Position numbers and translations under genes: made by a program. Under the pieces are notes generated by a model. That model had not been told where the DNA came from and made no database searches. It saw nothing but the letters and a program-made list of their open reading frames with translations. Below are positions 6,611 to 12,908 of a stretch of 12,908 bases of DNA, piece after piece. Each line of letters begins with the position of its first letter. Positions within the stretch are counted from its first letter, which is position 1. The stretch spans positions 1,207 to 14,114 of the forward strand of contig PEZR01000098.1 of the NCBI GenBank assembly GCA_002773975.1, given 5' to 3'. This DNA is from Bdellovibrio sp. CG10_big_fil_rev_8_21_14_0_10_47_8. Its GTDB lineage: Bacteria > Bdellovibrionota > Bdellovibrionia > Bdellovibrionales > Bdellovibrionaceae.

Positions 6611-6645
6611 AGTTGAGTATCAAGATTTAAAACGGAGGGCGTGTG

Positions 6646-7284
6646 GTGAAATTAAAAGTGTTTTTAGCACTGATGTTGGGGATTGGATTTTTCGGATTTT
6701 CTGCGGCGGCCGATCAGGGGTCATTTTTGCAGCCACAAGAAGCGATTAATTTGGTCTTGTCGGAGCCTTTACAGTACGTGGGGTCTTTTTTTCCCAGAGA
6801 TAGTGAATCCGGGAAAATTCCTTCCTGTCTCTATCGTAATTCGAAGGTCACTGTTCTTTATGACTATTGTACGAAGTCCGAATCCCTGGCGTTGGGATTG
6901 ACGATACATTCGAATGATTTAAGCAGGGGCAATATTCGAATGTATGCTGAGGGCAGTGGTCGGCCGGTCAGTCAGCTGGAGCGCCCTGAGTATTTAAGAT
7001 ATTTTTGGAAGATTATTGTGCGCCCGAATTCAAAAGGCTATCGAGCTGATTTGTCGGCGAAAGAGTACTCAGACTATTATGAGGTTCAGTCTCAGGATCA
7101 GACCTTGGGTTGCTTCATTGCAGAAGTGATGAACTACCAGGGGACCTATTTGAACTGTTTTAATGAATTTGAAAAACAGTTGGCATCATGGGGGCCCTCT
7201 GCGAATGTTTTTTGGCAAAAACCAAGTGGGGAGTGGTATCAAATGCAGAAAGTATTTCGTCGTCTGGTCGAACATCGACGCTAG
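6646..7284 (+). CDS. Exported four-cysteine protein of unknown function (212 aa)
   Basis: The start is one of two adjacent GTG codons (6643 or 6646). I choose 6646 because GGAGGG at 6634-6639 is then six bases away. The product begins MKLKVFLALM with a clear signal peptide likely cut near residue 22 (FSAAA). The mature part has four cysteines (61, 75, 156, 171), consistent with two disulfides, and many aromatic residues, including YEYSDYY-like clusters around 140-146. I recognise no family. It follows the M48 lipoprotein gene closely and precedes the subtilase gene, all on one strand, so it may be a substrate, partner or unrelated periplasmic factor of the same operon. Confidence 0.75.
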   Translation: MKLKVFLALMLGIGFFGFSAAADQGSFLQPQEAINLVLSEPLQYVGSFFPRDSESGKIPSCLYRNSKVTVLYDYCTKSESLALGLTIHSNDLSRGNIRMYAEGSGRPVSQLERPEYLRYFWKIIVRPNSKGYRADLSAKEYSDYYEVQSQDQTLGCFIAEVMNYQGTYLNCFNEFEKQLASWGPSANVFWQKPSGEWYQMQKVFRRLVEHRR

Positions 7285-7413
7285 TGAGTTTTCTTGCAGG
7301 GGGCATTTCTTGCCTCTTGCCTTCGTCGAGAAGCGGAAAATTTTTTAGCTGCCCTATGGCTAGATTTCTTCTCAAGTCCGGCAAATATCCCGAGACAAAT
7401 TAAGGCAATGGTA

Positions 7414-7436
7414 ATCTTCCTGACAGGAGGGAAGAT
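7414..7436 (+). promoter_or_regulatory. Hairpin covering the ribosome site and start codon of the subtilase gene
   Basis: ATCTTCC (7414-7420) is exactly complementary to GGAAGAT (7430-7436), with a 9-base loop that holds most of the AGGAGG Shine-Dalgarno. The right arm includes the A and U of the start codon. If it forms in the mRNA it would limit initiation until opened by heat, a protein or an RNA. Nested in the same stretch is a near-palindrome, TCCTG-A-CAGGA (7418-7428). No experiment supports it; it is a pairing seen by eye. Confidence 0.35.
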
Positions 7437-8676
7437 GAAAAAACACCTATCTTTGTCTGCAATTGTCATATTATTCGCAAGTTGGTCTTGGGCGGCTGGA
7501 ATGAAGGCCGAAGCTGTTCCTGGCGAATATATCGTCAAATTAAAATCCGATGTTGGTGCGAGAGACCTGAGGAAGTTGGAATCCGATTCGGGCTTCGCTA
7601 TTCGGCGAGGATCGAGCGCAAGCCAACTTCTCTTTGTGCATAGTTCACAAAAGCCGGAGCAGGTTTATCGACAACTTAAGACGGCGTTGAGTGTTGAGTA
7701 CATTGAGCCAAACTACCGGGTTCATGTCAGCGATCTTCCCGATGACAAAAAGTTTTCCAATCAGTGGGGACTAAAGAACTCAAATGGAGTTGATATCCAT
7801 GCCGAGAAATTGTGGTCTCATTCAGTGAGCTCTGGTGACATTATTGTCGGCGTGACCGATACCGGTATTTCTGTAGATCATCCAGATTTGAAAGAAAATA
7901 TCTGGGTCAATGAAGCAGAGGCCAACGGGAAGCCTGGGGTTGATGATGATGGGAACGGATTTGTTGACGATGTTCATGGGTTTCACTTCGCTTATCCCAA
8001 AAAGCCGGTGAGTGATCAAAATGGTCATGGAACCCATTGTGCAGGTATCATCGGTGGAGTGGGCAACAACAAGGTGGGAGTTGCCGGAGTTTTGTGGAAA
8101 ACCAGACTTTTGGCCGCAGGCTTTTTGGACAAGAACGGCTCAGGATCTTTGGAGGGTGCCATTCAGGCCATTGATTACGCTGTACAGATGGGCGCAAAGG
8201 TCATCAGCGCCTCGTGGGGAGGTTCAGGGAGGTCTCAAGCCCTTGAGGAGGCTATTCGTCGTGCGGGCGATCAGGGGGCTGTTTTCGTCGCAGCAGCAGG
8301 CAATGAGTCGAAGGATATCGATCGCAACCCAAGTTATCCGGCAAGTTATCAGCTCCCCAATGTGATTACGGTGGCGGCTATTGAGAAGCGGGGGACCATG
8401 GCATGGTTCTCTAATCGTGGCGTGGAGTCTGTCCATGTTGCGGCCCCGGGGCACTATGTCTTGAGTACCTATAAATCAACCGGATATGCGTATCTTTCTG
8501 GAACCTCCATGGCAGCACCCTTTGTATCAGGAGTTGTCGCCATGATGATGTCCCGACATCCAGAGCTGACCCCTGCGGAAATAAAACAGAGGGTGATCGA
8601 TACGGCGACCCCTATGAAGTATCTGGAAGGAAAAATTCTTTCCGGCGGACTGGTCAATGCTGAAGGAGCCCTCTAG
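7435..8676 (+). CDS. Subtilisin-like serine protease (S8) with I9 propeptide, exported
   Basis: The 413-residue product has a signal peptide (about 1-21, ending WAAG), an I9-type inhibitory and folding propeptide (about 28-98, starting PGEYIVKLK and ending near EPNYR), and an S8 catalytic domain. The triad is Asp142 (TDTGI), His198 (NGHGTHCAG) and Ser358 (SGTSMAAP); oxyanion Asn290 lies in AAAGN. All are intact, and the region around 166-180 (DDDGNGFVDD) is Asp-rich, as in calcium-binding loops. There is no C-terminal anchor or extra domain. The start ATG 7435 has AGGAGGG at 7425-7431; the frame is open back to 7294, but that part lacks a ribosome site and the signal peptide begins at 7435. 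It is probably secreted, working on proteins outside the cell or in the envelope. The gene ends in its own terminator. Confidence 0.95.
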   Translation: MKKHLSLSAIVILFASWSWAAGMKAEAVPGEYIVKLKSDVGARDLRKLESDSGFAIRRGSSASQLLFVHSSQKPEQVYRQLKTALSVEYIEPNYRVHVSDLPDDKKFSNQWGLKNSNGVDIHAEKLWSHSVSSGDIIVGVTDTGISVDHPDLKENIWVNEAEANGKPGVDDDGNGFVDDVHGFHFAYPKKPVSDQNGHGTHCAGIIGGVGNNKVGVAGVLWKTRLLAAGFLDKNGSGSLEGAIQAIDYAVQMGAKVISASWGGSGRSQALEEAIRRAGDQGAVFVAAAGNESKDIDRNPSYPASYQLPNVITVAAIEKRGTMAWFSNRGVESVHVAAPGHYVLSTYKSTGYAYLSGTSMAAPFVSGVVAMMMSRHPELTPAEIKQRVIDTATPMKYLEGKILSGGLVNAEGAL

Positions 8677-8684
8677 GGCTTTTT
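8667..8684 (+). terminator. Intrinsic terminator of the subtilase gene
   Basis: AGCCC (8667-8671) and GGGCT (8676-8680) form a 5-bp stem around TCTA, followed at once by a run of T (8680-8684), then GGG and more T. The stem spans the subtilase stop codon (8674-8676) and the last codons of the convergent ankyrin gene. There is no T tract on the other strand, so it ends rightward transcription only. Confidence 0.6.
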
Positions 8685-9266
8685 GGGTTTTAGTTTTTTT
8701 TGAAGTTGATTCAAGCGAGGATTTTTGAGGGCAAGATCAAAGGCGGTTTTGCCCTCTTTGTTTTTCATATCGGTGTTCACCCCGACCTTGAGTAGGGTCA
8801 GAATCATTTTTTTATATCCGGCCATGACGGCTCGATGGAGAAGGCTGTTGCCATCCATATCTTGAACTTGAACGTTGGCTCCGGCCTTTGACAGAATCTC
8901 GACAATAAGAGGTGTCGAATCGTAGGCCGCGGACTGAATCAGCGTGTAACCATCGTCTGTTTTAATTTCAAGGTCAGGCTGGTATTTGAGCATCAGCTGA
9001 AGATCAGAGACTTTTCGTTCTTCGACCGCGGCAAACAGCAAGTTAATGCCGGTCTCATTTCGTTGCCTGAGCAGAGTGGGATCCTTCTGGAGAAGAGCTT
9101 CAAGAGTTTTTTGGTGATTATTTGAGAAAGCTGAAATGGCTTGATCGAGGGGGCTGCGTAATGTGGTGGTGGTGCTCGCTGCGAATATCAACTGCGGCAT
9201 GATCAGCAAGAGTGTTGTAAGAATAAGTCTTAGGCCAGGGGTTGCCATTTTTTGTGTCACTGACAT
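8673..9266 (-). CDS. Exported ankyrin-repeat protein
   Basis: This 197-residue protein has an N-terminal signal peptide (hydrophobic about 12-28, cut near IFAAS) and then ankyrin repeats at about 70-102, 104-136 and 137-169, with a partial fourth to about 185. The repeats carry the usual DG-T/N-LL-AA pattern (DDGYTLIQSAA, MDGNSLLHRAV, KEGKTAFDLAL). Ankyrin repeats bind other proteins; with a signal peptide this would be in the periplasm. The C-terminus is Lys/Pro-rich. ATG 9266 is chosen because GAGG (9273-9276) is six bases upstream; the GTG at 9272 is too close to it. It begins seven bases after the stop of the carboxypeptidase gene, so the two form an operon, and it may modulate that enzyme. 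The stop overlaps the convergent subtilase gene by four bases. Confidence 0.88.
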   Translation of the reverse strand: MSVTQKMATPGLRLILTTLLLIMPQLIFAASTTTTLRSPLDQAISAFSNNHQKTLEALLQKDPTLLRQRNETGINLLFAAVEERKVSDLQLMLKYQPDLEIKTDDGYTLIQSAAYDSTPLIVEILSKAGANVQVQDMDGNSLLHRAVMAGYKKMILTLLKVGVNTDMKNKEGKTAFDLALKNPRLNQLQKKLKPKKP

Positions 9267-9273
9267 GCGCACC

Positions 9274-10704
9274 TCAATTCATCCGTACTGAAATCGGCTC
9301 ATAGGACCTTATCGAGGACTTAGAATCAAAGGGAATAAATTCGTCAAATTCGACGGGGCTCAGGGCAGTGACTTCTTTGCCTCCTCGGTTTTCCGAAACG
9401 AGGAGGCCCATGGTGGAATTACGAAGCTCTCTGAGGCCCTTTCCAGTGATAAAAACACCAAACCAAAAGATTCCATTTCGTGTACTGGCATAACCCGCAG
9501 CATTGGTTACTGCGGTCAGAGTTCCAGATTTGGCAACCACATTCTTAGCAATGTTTGGTCTTGCGCCAATTGTACCGTCTGAATCCGTTCCAATCACCAT
9601 CATCACATCGCTGAGGAGGAGGTTTTGACGACCATTGAGCTCGGCGCGTTCTTCATTGGGGACGGGGTAGCTATTGAGGAACTGAGCCATGGACTGAATG
9701 GTGCGAATCACGGAAGAGCACGTAGCCAAATTATCAGCCCGTCGTTCGCCATCTTCATTGATTCGGTCAGTGTCTCGGAGCGGGAGGCCAGATCCGGTAT
9801 AGAATTGAAAGTCAGACTCACGAAGTCTCACGTCATTGACAAGTAGGTCTCGGAGAGCGGGAACCCCACCAGAAACAAGAAAAATTTGATCAGCAAGGAA
9901 GTTGATACTGTATTTATTCAGATCCTTTAGATACTTGAACAAAGGCAGAGAGCGAAGAACAAAGTTTTTTCCCCCTTGTGGACGGGGAGACATATTTTCG
10001 TTGAAGGAGATTTCTTGAAAGGACAACTTGGGTTGAGTCGTGAGCTGTATTCGTTCTGCTTTGGCATTTCGAACCAAACGTTGGTAAGAGGTTTTGGCTC
10101 GGTTGGACCAGCCGCTGGTATTGAGGGCCGCTTGGAGGTTTTTTTGGCTGTCTTCTGGGCTGATCTGTTGGGTCACATAGTTACGATGAATTTCGGGTTT
10201 CCAGACCATTCCTTCTGACCAAATTACTTCCATAGATTGTCGCCAATTAAGTGCAACACGAAAGTGACTGTCAAAGCTGATCTTTCGAATCTTTTCGACG
10301 CCCATGCGATTCAACTCAGAAATCATGAAGAAGACTTTTTCGAGGTTGAAGTATGGATCATCGGATCCACGAATTTCGAGATCAACCAAGTTGTTGCCGA
10401 CCGGGATGATAGTCAGTTGGGTTTGAAATCGATGGAAGGGGCCAAATTTCTTGAGTGCGAGGTAAGATGTAAATAGTTTTGAGACCGAGGCAATTCTGAC
10501 CAGCTCTTCGGTTCGGTAGCCATTGATTTGATTGTCGGAAGTTTCATTTTTCCATTCACAATAAGAAGAGTTCTTGAGTGTCACGGCAGAGACCTTGTGG
10601 CGTTTTAAATAGGCTTCAAAATCAACGGCCTTGGATTGTAAGGACCAAAACAGGAACGTCGTTACCCACAGAGCAAAAAAGAAATACCGGTTTCCAATCA
10701 TCAT
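9274..10704 (-). CDS. dacB: D-alanyl-D-alanine carboxypeptidase/endopeptidase (PBP4 type, peptidase S13)
   Basis: S13 enzymes trim the terminal D-Ala or cut cross-links of murein in the periplasm. This 476-residue protein matches the family length and has a signal peptide (about 1-26). It carries the three penicillin-binding motifs: SVSK (Ser73, Lys76), SIN (266-268) and KSG (392-394) in place of the common KTG. The GSGL segment at 304-307 fits the family's DGSGL motif, with Thr for Asp. An insert of about 150 residues between the first two motifs is normal for PBP4. The start is ATG 10704 or the adjacent 10701, with AGGG at 10708-10711. It is the first gene of a two-gene operon with an exported ankyrin protein. 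Residue changes in the GSGL and KSG motifs are mild, and activity is expected. Confidence 0.9.
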   Translation of the reverse strand: MMIGNRYFFFALWVTTFLFWSLQSKAVDFEAYLKRHKVSAVTLKNSSYCEWKNETSDNQINGYRTEELVRIASVSKLFTSYLALKKFGPFHRFQTQLTIIPVGNNLVDLEIRGSDDPYFNLEKVFFMISELNRMGVEKIRKISFDSHFRVALNWRQSMEVIWSEGMVWKPEIHRNYVTQQISPEDSQKNLQAALNTSGWSNRAKTSYQRLVRNAKAERIQLTTQPKLSFQEISFNENMSPRPQGGKNFVLRSLPLFKYLKDLNKYSINFLADQIFLVSGGVPALRDLLVNDVRLRESDFQFYTGSGLPLRDTDRINEDGERRADNLATCSSVIRTIQSMAQFLNSYPVPNEERAELNGRQNLLLSDVMMVIGTDSDGTIGARPNIAKNVVAKSGTLTAVTNAAGYASTRNGIFWFGVFITGKGLRELRNSTMGLLVSENRGGKEVTALSPVEFDEFIPFDSKSSIRSYEPISVRMN

Positions 10705-10924
10705 TCACCCTTATTCTTGTTGGAGGTTGGAGAAAATGGGACAGCTGTGAATGGCTAATTTAATCGAATTTGGGGAAAATGGCGACTGTCCAAGTTTTTG
10801 ACAGATATATTTTGCAGAACTCGACGTCATTGTGGCCTCAGGGCTCACCTAGGCCTTTGTCCAAGGCTCGTCCTTGAAGTCACATTGATGTTAAGTCCAG
10901 GTTTCAGATCTCCGATATGGAGGT
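10705..10924. other. Divergent promoter region (220 bp)
   Basis: This gap separates the leftward carboxypeptidase operon and the rightward HD-GYP gene and should hold both promoters. I see an 8-bp palindrome ACAGCTGT (10741-10748) and a CTGTC/GACAG inverted repeat (10786-10790, 10800-10804), either of which could be an operator. A TTGACA at 10798-10803 is followed by AT-rich sequence but no -10 box at normal spacing. No small gene or RNA is evident. Confidence 0.4.
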
Positions 10925-11920
10925 ATGTCCAGTACACAGAATAAAGGGCTTGAGGCCATTGCCGATACTCAGATGACAGATATTTCCAAAGAGTTCTTCT
11001 TTGAGGGGATGCTGTTGCCAGTGAACGTTTATCTGCGGATCAATCCTGGAAGCTATCTCATTATTGGTAAAAAAGGGGATAAGGCAAGTTTTGCACAGCT
11101 TCATAGCTACAATAATCCTAACGTCAACGCATATGTGTATCACTCTGATAAACCGACATTGATTCAGTATGTGCAAGATCTGACGACCAAGGTTTTACAT
11201 CAGAAAAATGTGCCTGAGGCGGTGAAGGTGAAATTTATCTCTGGTCTTGCCGAGGAGGGCTTGGACTCTTTGGCGAAGTCTGGATTCACTTCGGTGAGTC
11301 AGCTGCAGAAGGTTTCTGAACTGATTGTGCAAATGGCCCAAACACAAGCGCCCTTTGACGAAATCTTTAAGGTGATGGTGGATTTGCCAGCCTCGGAAGC
11401 GAAACACGGGATGACAAGCTGTATGATTTGTATGCTTTTGTGCGAGGAGATGCAGGTCAAGCTGCCAGCAGCACAGGAAAAAATTGCGATGGCTTGTCTG
11501 CTTCATGACGTAGGGTTGAAACATTTGCCAAAAAGTATCTTTGAAAAGCCTCGGCATCTGTGGTCCGCCGATGAGATGATGGCCTTTGAACAGCATCCTA
11601 TAGTTGGCGTGGAGATGCTTCGAGACATCAAAGATATTCCAAGCGATGTTTTGTTGATGATTTCAGAACACCACGAGAATTCTTTGGGAACTGGATTCCC
11701 AAAACGAATTCGGGATGTAAAAATCAGTCCTCTGGGTAAAATTCTAATTTTAGGTAATTATTTTTCAAACCTGCTTTTTAGCGCGACGGGCAAACCGTAT
11801 ACGCCAGATGAGGCGATCCAATATATTGAAGACATCATGGGCCAGCCGTTCAATAAGCAAGCCTTCATTGGTCTAAAAAATATTGTGAATAAGAAATACC
11901 TGGCAGACAAAAAGGCTTAA
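10925..11920 (+). CDS. Degenerate HD-GYP domain protein (c-di-GMP phosphodiesterase fold)
   Basis: The 331-residue cytoplasmic protein has an N-terminal domain of about 25-90 (LPVNVYLRINPGSYLII) of a kind often placed before HD-GYP domains, then a helical link and the HD-GYP domain (about 145-325). Kept residues are His161, His194-Asp195, His224 (QHP) and His249-His250-Glu251. Changed ones are: GYP becomes GTGFP (255-259), so the Tyr is Phe; the HDxGK lysine is Leu198; and the late Asp of the metal site reads Asn278 (LGNYF). Active HD-GYP enzymes use these to cleave c-di-GMP at a two- or three-metal centre, so this copy may be weak, altered or only binding. Bdellovibrio Bd1817 is a known Tyr-less HD-GYP. 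The GGAGG (10919-10923) is only one base from the ATG, an unusually tight spacing. The gene ends three bases before a convergent one. Confidence 0.82.
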   Translation: MSSTQNKGLEAIADTQMTDISKEFFFEGMLLPVNVYLRINPGSYLIIGKKGDKASFAQLHSYNNPNVNAYVYHSDKPTLIQYVQDLTTKVLHQKNVPEAVKVKFISGLAEEGLDSLAKSGFTSVSQLQKVSELIVQMAQTQAPFDEIFKVMVDLPASEAKHGMTSCMICMLLCEEMQVKLPAAQEKIAMACLLHDVGLKHLPKSIFEKPRHLWSADEMMAFEQHPIVGVEMLRDIKDIPSDVLLMISEHHENSLGTGFPKRIRDVKISPLGKILILGNYFSNLLFSATGKPYTPDEAIQYIEDIMGQPFNKQAFIGLKNIVNKKYLADKKA

Positions 11921-11923
11921 AGT

Positions 11924-12181
11924 CTATCTTGCCTGCAGTCGGATGCGAACTTGTGGAATCACCGAAATTTTTAGTTCTGCCAAGGATGCGTCGAGTCCCC
12001 AGCTGACTTTCAATTTGGAGGCGACTTCGATGGATTGAATGACATCTGAAGATTCATCCAGAATCGAAGCGCTTTGGCGAATTTGGTTCAGTTCATTGTT
12101 GAGTTGTGTCGAGAATTCAGAAGGGGCCTCGGCATGGGACTCGATGGCGATCAATGAAAGAAGTAGGATGAGGGTTCTCAT
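11924..12181 (-). CDS. Small exported protein of unknown function (85 aa)
   Basis: The product starts MRTLILLLSLIAI with a signal peptide likely cut near residue 18 (SHAEA), leaving about 67 residues. These are mostly polar, with helix-like spacing in the first half (QLNNELNQIRQSASILDES) and a basic, Val/Ile-rich end. I recognise no family. AGGAG at 12188-12192 precedes the start, and the ATG overlaps the stop of the upstream gene as ATGA, so it is translated in tandem with that exported protein and probably works with it. The stop is three bases from the convergent HD-GYP gene. Confidence 0.72.
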   Translation of the reverse strand: MRTLILLLSLIAIESHAEAPSEFSTQLNNELNQIRQSASILDESSDVIQSIEVASKLKVSWGLDASLAELKISVIPQVRIRLQAR

Positions 12182-12908
12182 GGAGTTCTCCTTGGTTGAG
12201 ACCGAATCAGTTGAACGTCGGCAGTTACAGAGCCTTTGACCTGAGCAAGACTGAGGATCCCGTTAACACTGGTACTGTAACCATAAAGAACCTTCGTGAG
12301 TCTCCATCGATCTTCGTCTTGGTCGCTCTTCAGTGCTTCAGCGGTTAGCTTTTGGCTCATGTGTAAAGCCTTTTTAAGACCTTTGCGAAACTTGGCTCGG
12401 TTAACAATGTAGGCCACCGACGAAGTCTGGCTGCGGGAATTCTTGGTAGTAAGAAATTTCAGTGAGTTGCGCTTTGCAAACTGAAGGTGTTGGGCGCTGG
12501 GATTGTTTTCGATGAGTTGATATGATGACATTGTGGATGGGGTGTAAGACCCCTTGCTGACTTGATTTTTAGGCTGGATGTGGAAGTAGGCGAAGGCTTC
12601 CGGCTTTACTTTCACAATTCCGAAGCCAAGACTTATGCTAGAGCCAAGCCCAAGGGAAAATCCATTGAGAGCCCAGCCCGGGAGACTGAAGTCCTTAGTT
12701 GAATCCGCGATATCTTCGAGCAATCCTTTTGCCATTTCCGTCAATTCTGATGTCGATGACGAGCGATTTGGAACGATCTCATAGGCGATGCGGAAGATGG
12801 CGGTCGCCTCTGCCGAAATCGTCGGAGAGATGACTCCTTTGACCGTGATTCCTCGTTCAAGAACCAATTGATCAATCTGCCAGCTCGGGTGATTCGCATG
12901 GCTGAGAT
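12178..12908 (-). CDS. Probable exported protein of unknown function, N-terminus cut by window edge
   Basis: The frame is open from its TGA at 12178-12180 to the window end, giving at least 243 residues. The first visible residues (LSHANHPSWQ) look like the end of a signal peptide, so the real start is probably just beyond the edge; the TTG at 12867 is an internal codon. The visible protein has a Val/Thr/Ile-rich first part, a Gly/Ser/Leu-rich segment around 85-97 (LGLGSSISLG), a polar middle and a basic helical region, then a beta-like end (VKGSVTADVQLIR). No domain was recognised. It shares a four-base ATGA overlap with the downstream small exported gene. Confidence 0.7.
   Translation of the reverse strand, partial: LSHANHPSWQIDQLVLERGITVKGVISPTISAEATAIFRIAYEIVPNRSSSTSELTEMAKGLLEDIADSTKDFSLPGWALNGFSLGLGSSISLGFGIVKVKPEAFAYFHIQPKNQVSKGSYTPSTMSSYQLIENNPSAQHLQFAKRNSLKFLTTKNSRSQTSSVAYIVNRAKFRKGLKKALHMSQKLTAEALKSDQDEDRWRLTKVLYGYSTSVNGILSLAQVKGSVTADVQLIRSQPRRTP

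Noticed and set aside
7294..7434. Upstream extension of the subtilase reading frame
   Set aside because: No Shine-Dalgarno precedes it, and the signal peptide with its strong AGGAGGG site begins at 7435.
10578..10763. Plus-strand open frame across the start of the carboxypeptidase gene, and similar plus-strand frames at 9625-10476
   Set aside because: These are shadows of the S13 carboxypeptidase, which has all its catalytic motifs on the minus strand.

Overview
The window reads as a densely packed chromosomal segment of a Gram-negative bacterium of roughly balanced base composition. Evidence for a diderm envelope is an outer-membrane-type lipoprotein metalloprotease, an S13 (PBP4-type) murein carboxypeptidase and several proteins with Sec signal peptides. 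A Bdellovibrio-like (Bdellovibrionota) origin is my best guess. It rests on the mix of two-component/sigma-54 regulators, exported proteases, an unconventional HD-GYP protein and many small exported proteins of unknown function; it is an inference, not a demonstration. No tRNA, rRNA, CRISPR array, insertion sequence or phage gene was seen.

Layout. (1) 1-215: 5' end of an unrecognised minus-strand gene. (2) 216-613: a 398-base divergent region with a perfect hairpin and a sigma-54-like promoter, followed by a small exported protein (614-1045, +). (3) 1226-4939 (+): a three-gene phosphorelay operon coding for an HPt protein, a membrane hybrid histidine kinase and a REC-AAA-Fis sigma-54 activator. 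The kinase's N-terminal membrane domain looks like the copper/ethylene-binding domain of plant ETR1 and keeps the key residues at matching spacing. (4) 4917-5620 (-): a translationally coupled pair, a short ribosome-hibernation-factor-like protein and a small two-helix membrane protein. A second sigma-54-like site lies upstream. (5) 5792-8676 (+): an envelope proteolysis cluster made of an M48 lipoprotein protease, a four-cysteine exported protein and an S8 subtilase with an I9 propeptide. It ends in an intrinsic terminator that overlaps the subtilase stop codon. (6) 8673-10704 (-): a D-Ala-D-Ala carboxypeptidase followed by an exported ankyrin-repeat protein. (7) 10925-11920 (+): a degenerate HD-GYP protein. 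(8) 11924-12908 (-): two coupled exported proteins of unknown function, the upstream one cut by the window edge.

How the genes may work together. The likely signal path is: ligand or metal at the ETR1-like domain, kinase His298, receiver Asp585, HPt His63, regulator Asp58, then sigma-54 transcription. Two sigma-54-like sites lie upstream of correctly oriented neighbouring genes (the exported protein at 614 and the hibernation-factor-like gene at 5620), so both are candidate local targets. The rest of the window is mostly envelope and periplasm biology (murein hydrolase, proteases, exported unknowns), plus one protein of the c-di-GMP phosphodiesterase fold whose active site is altered.

The most noteworthy element is the ETR1-like sensor wired through a split phosphorelay to a sigma-54 activator.
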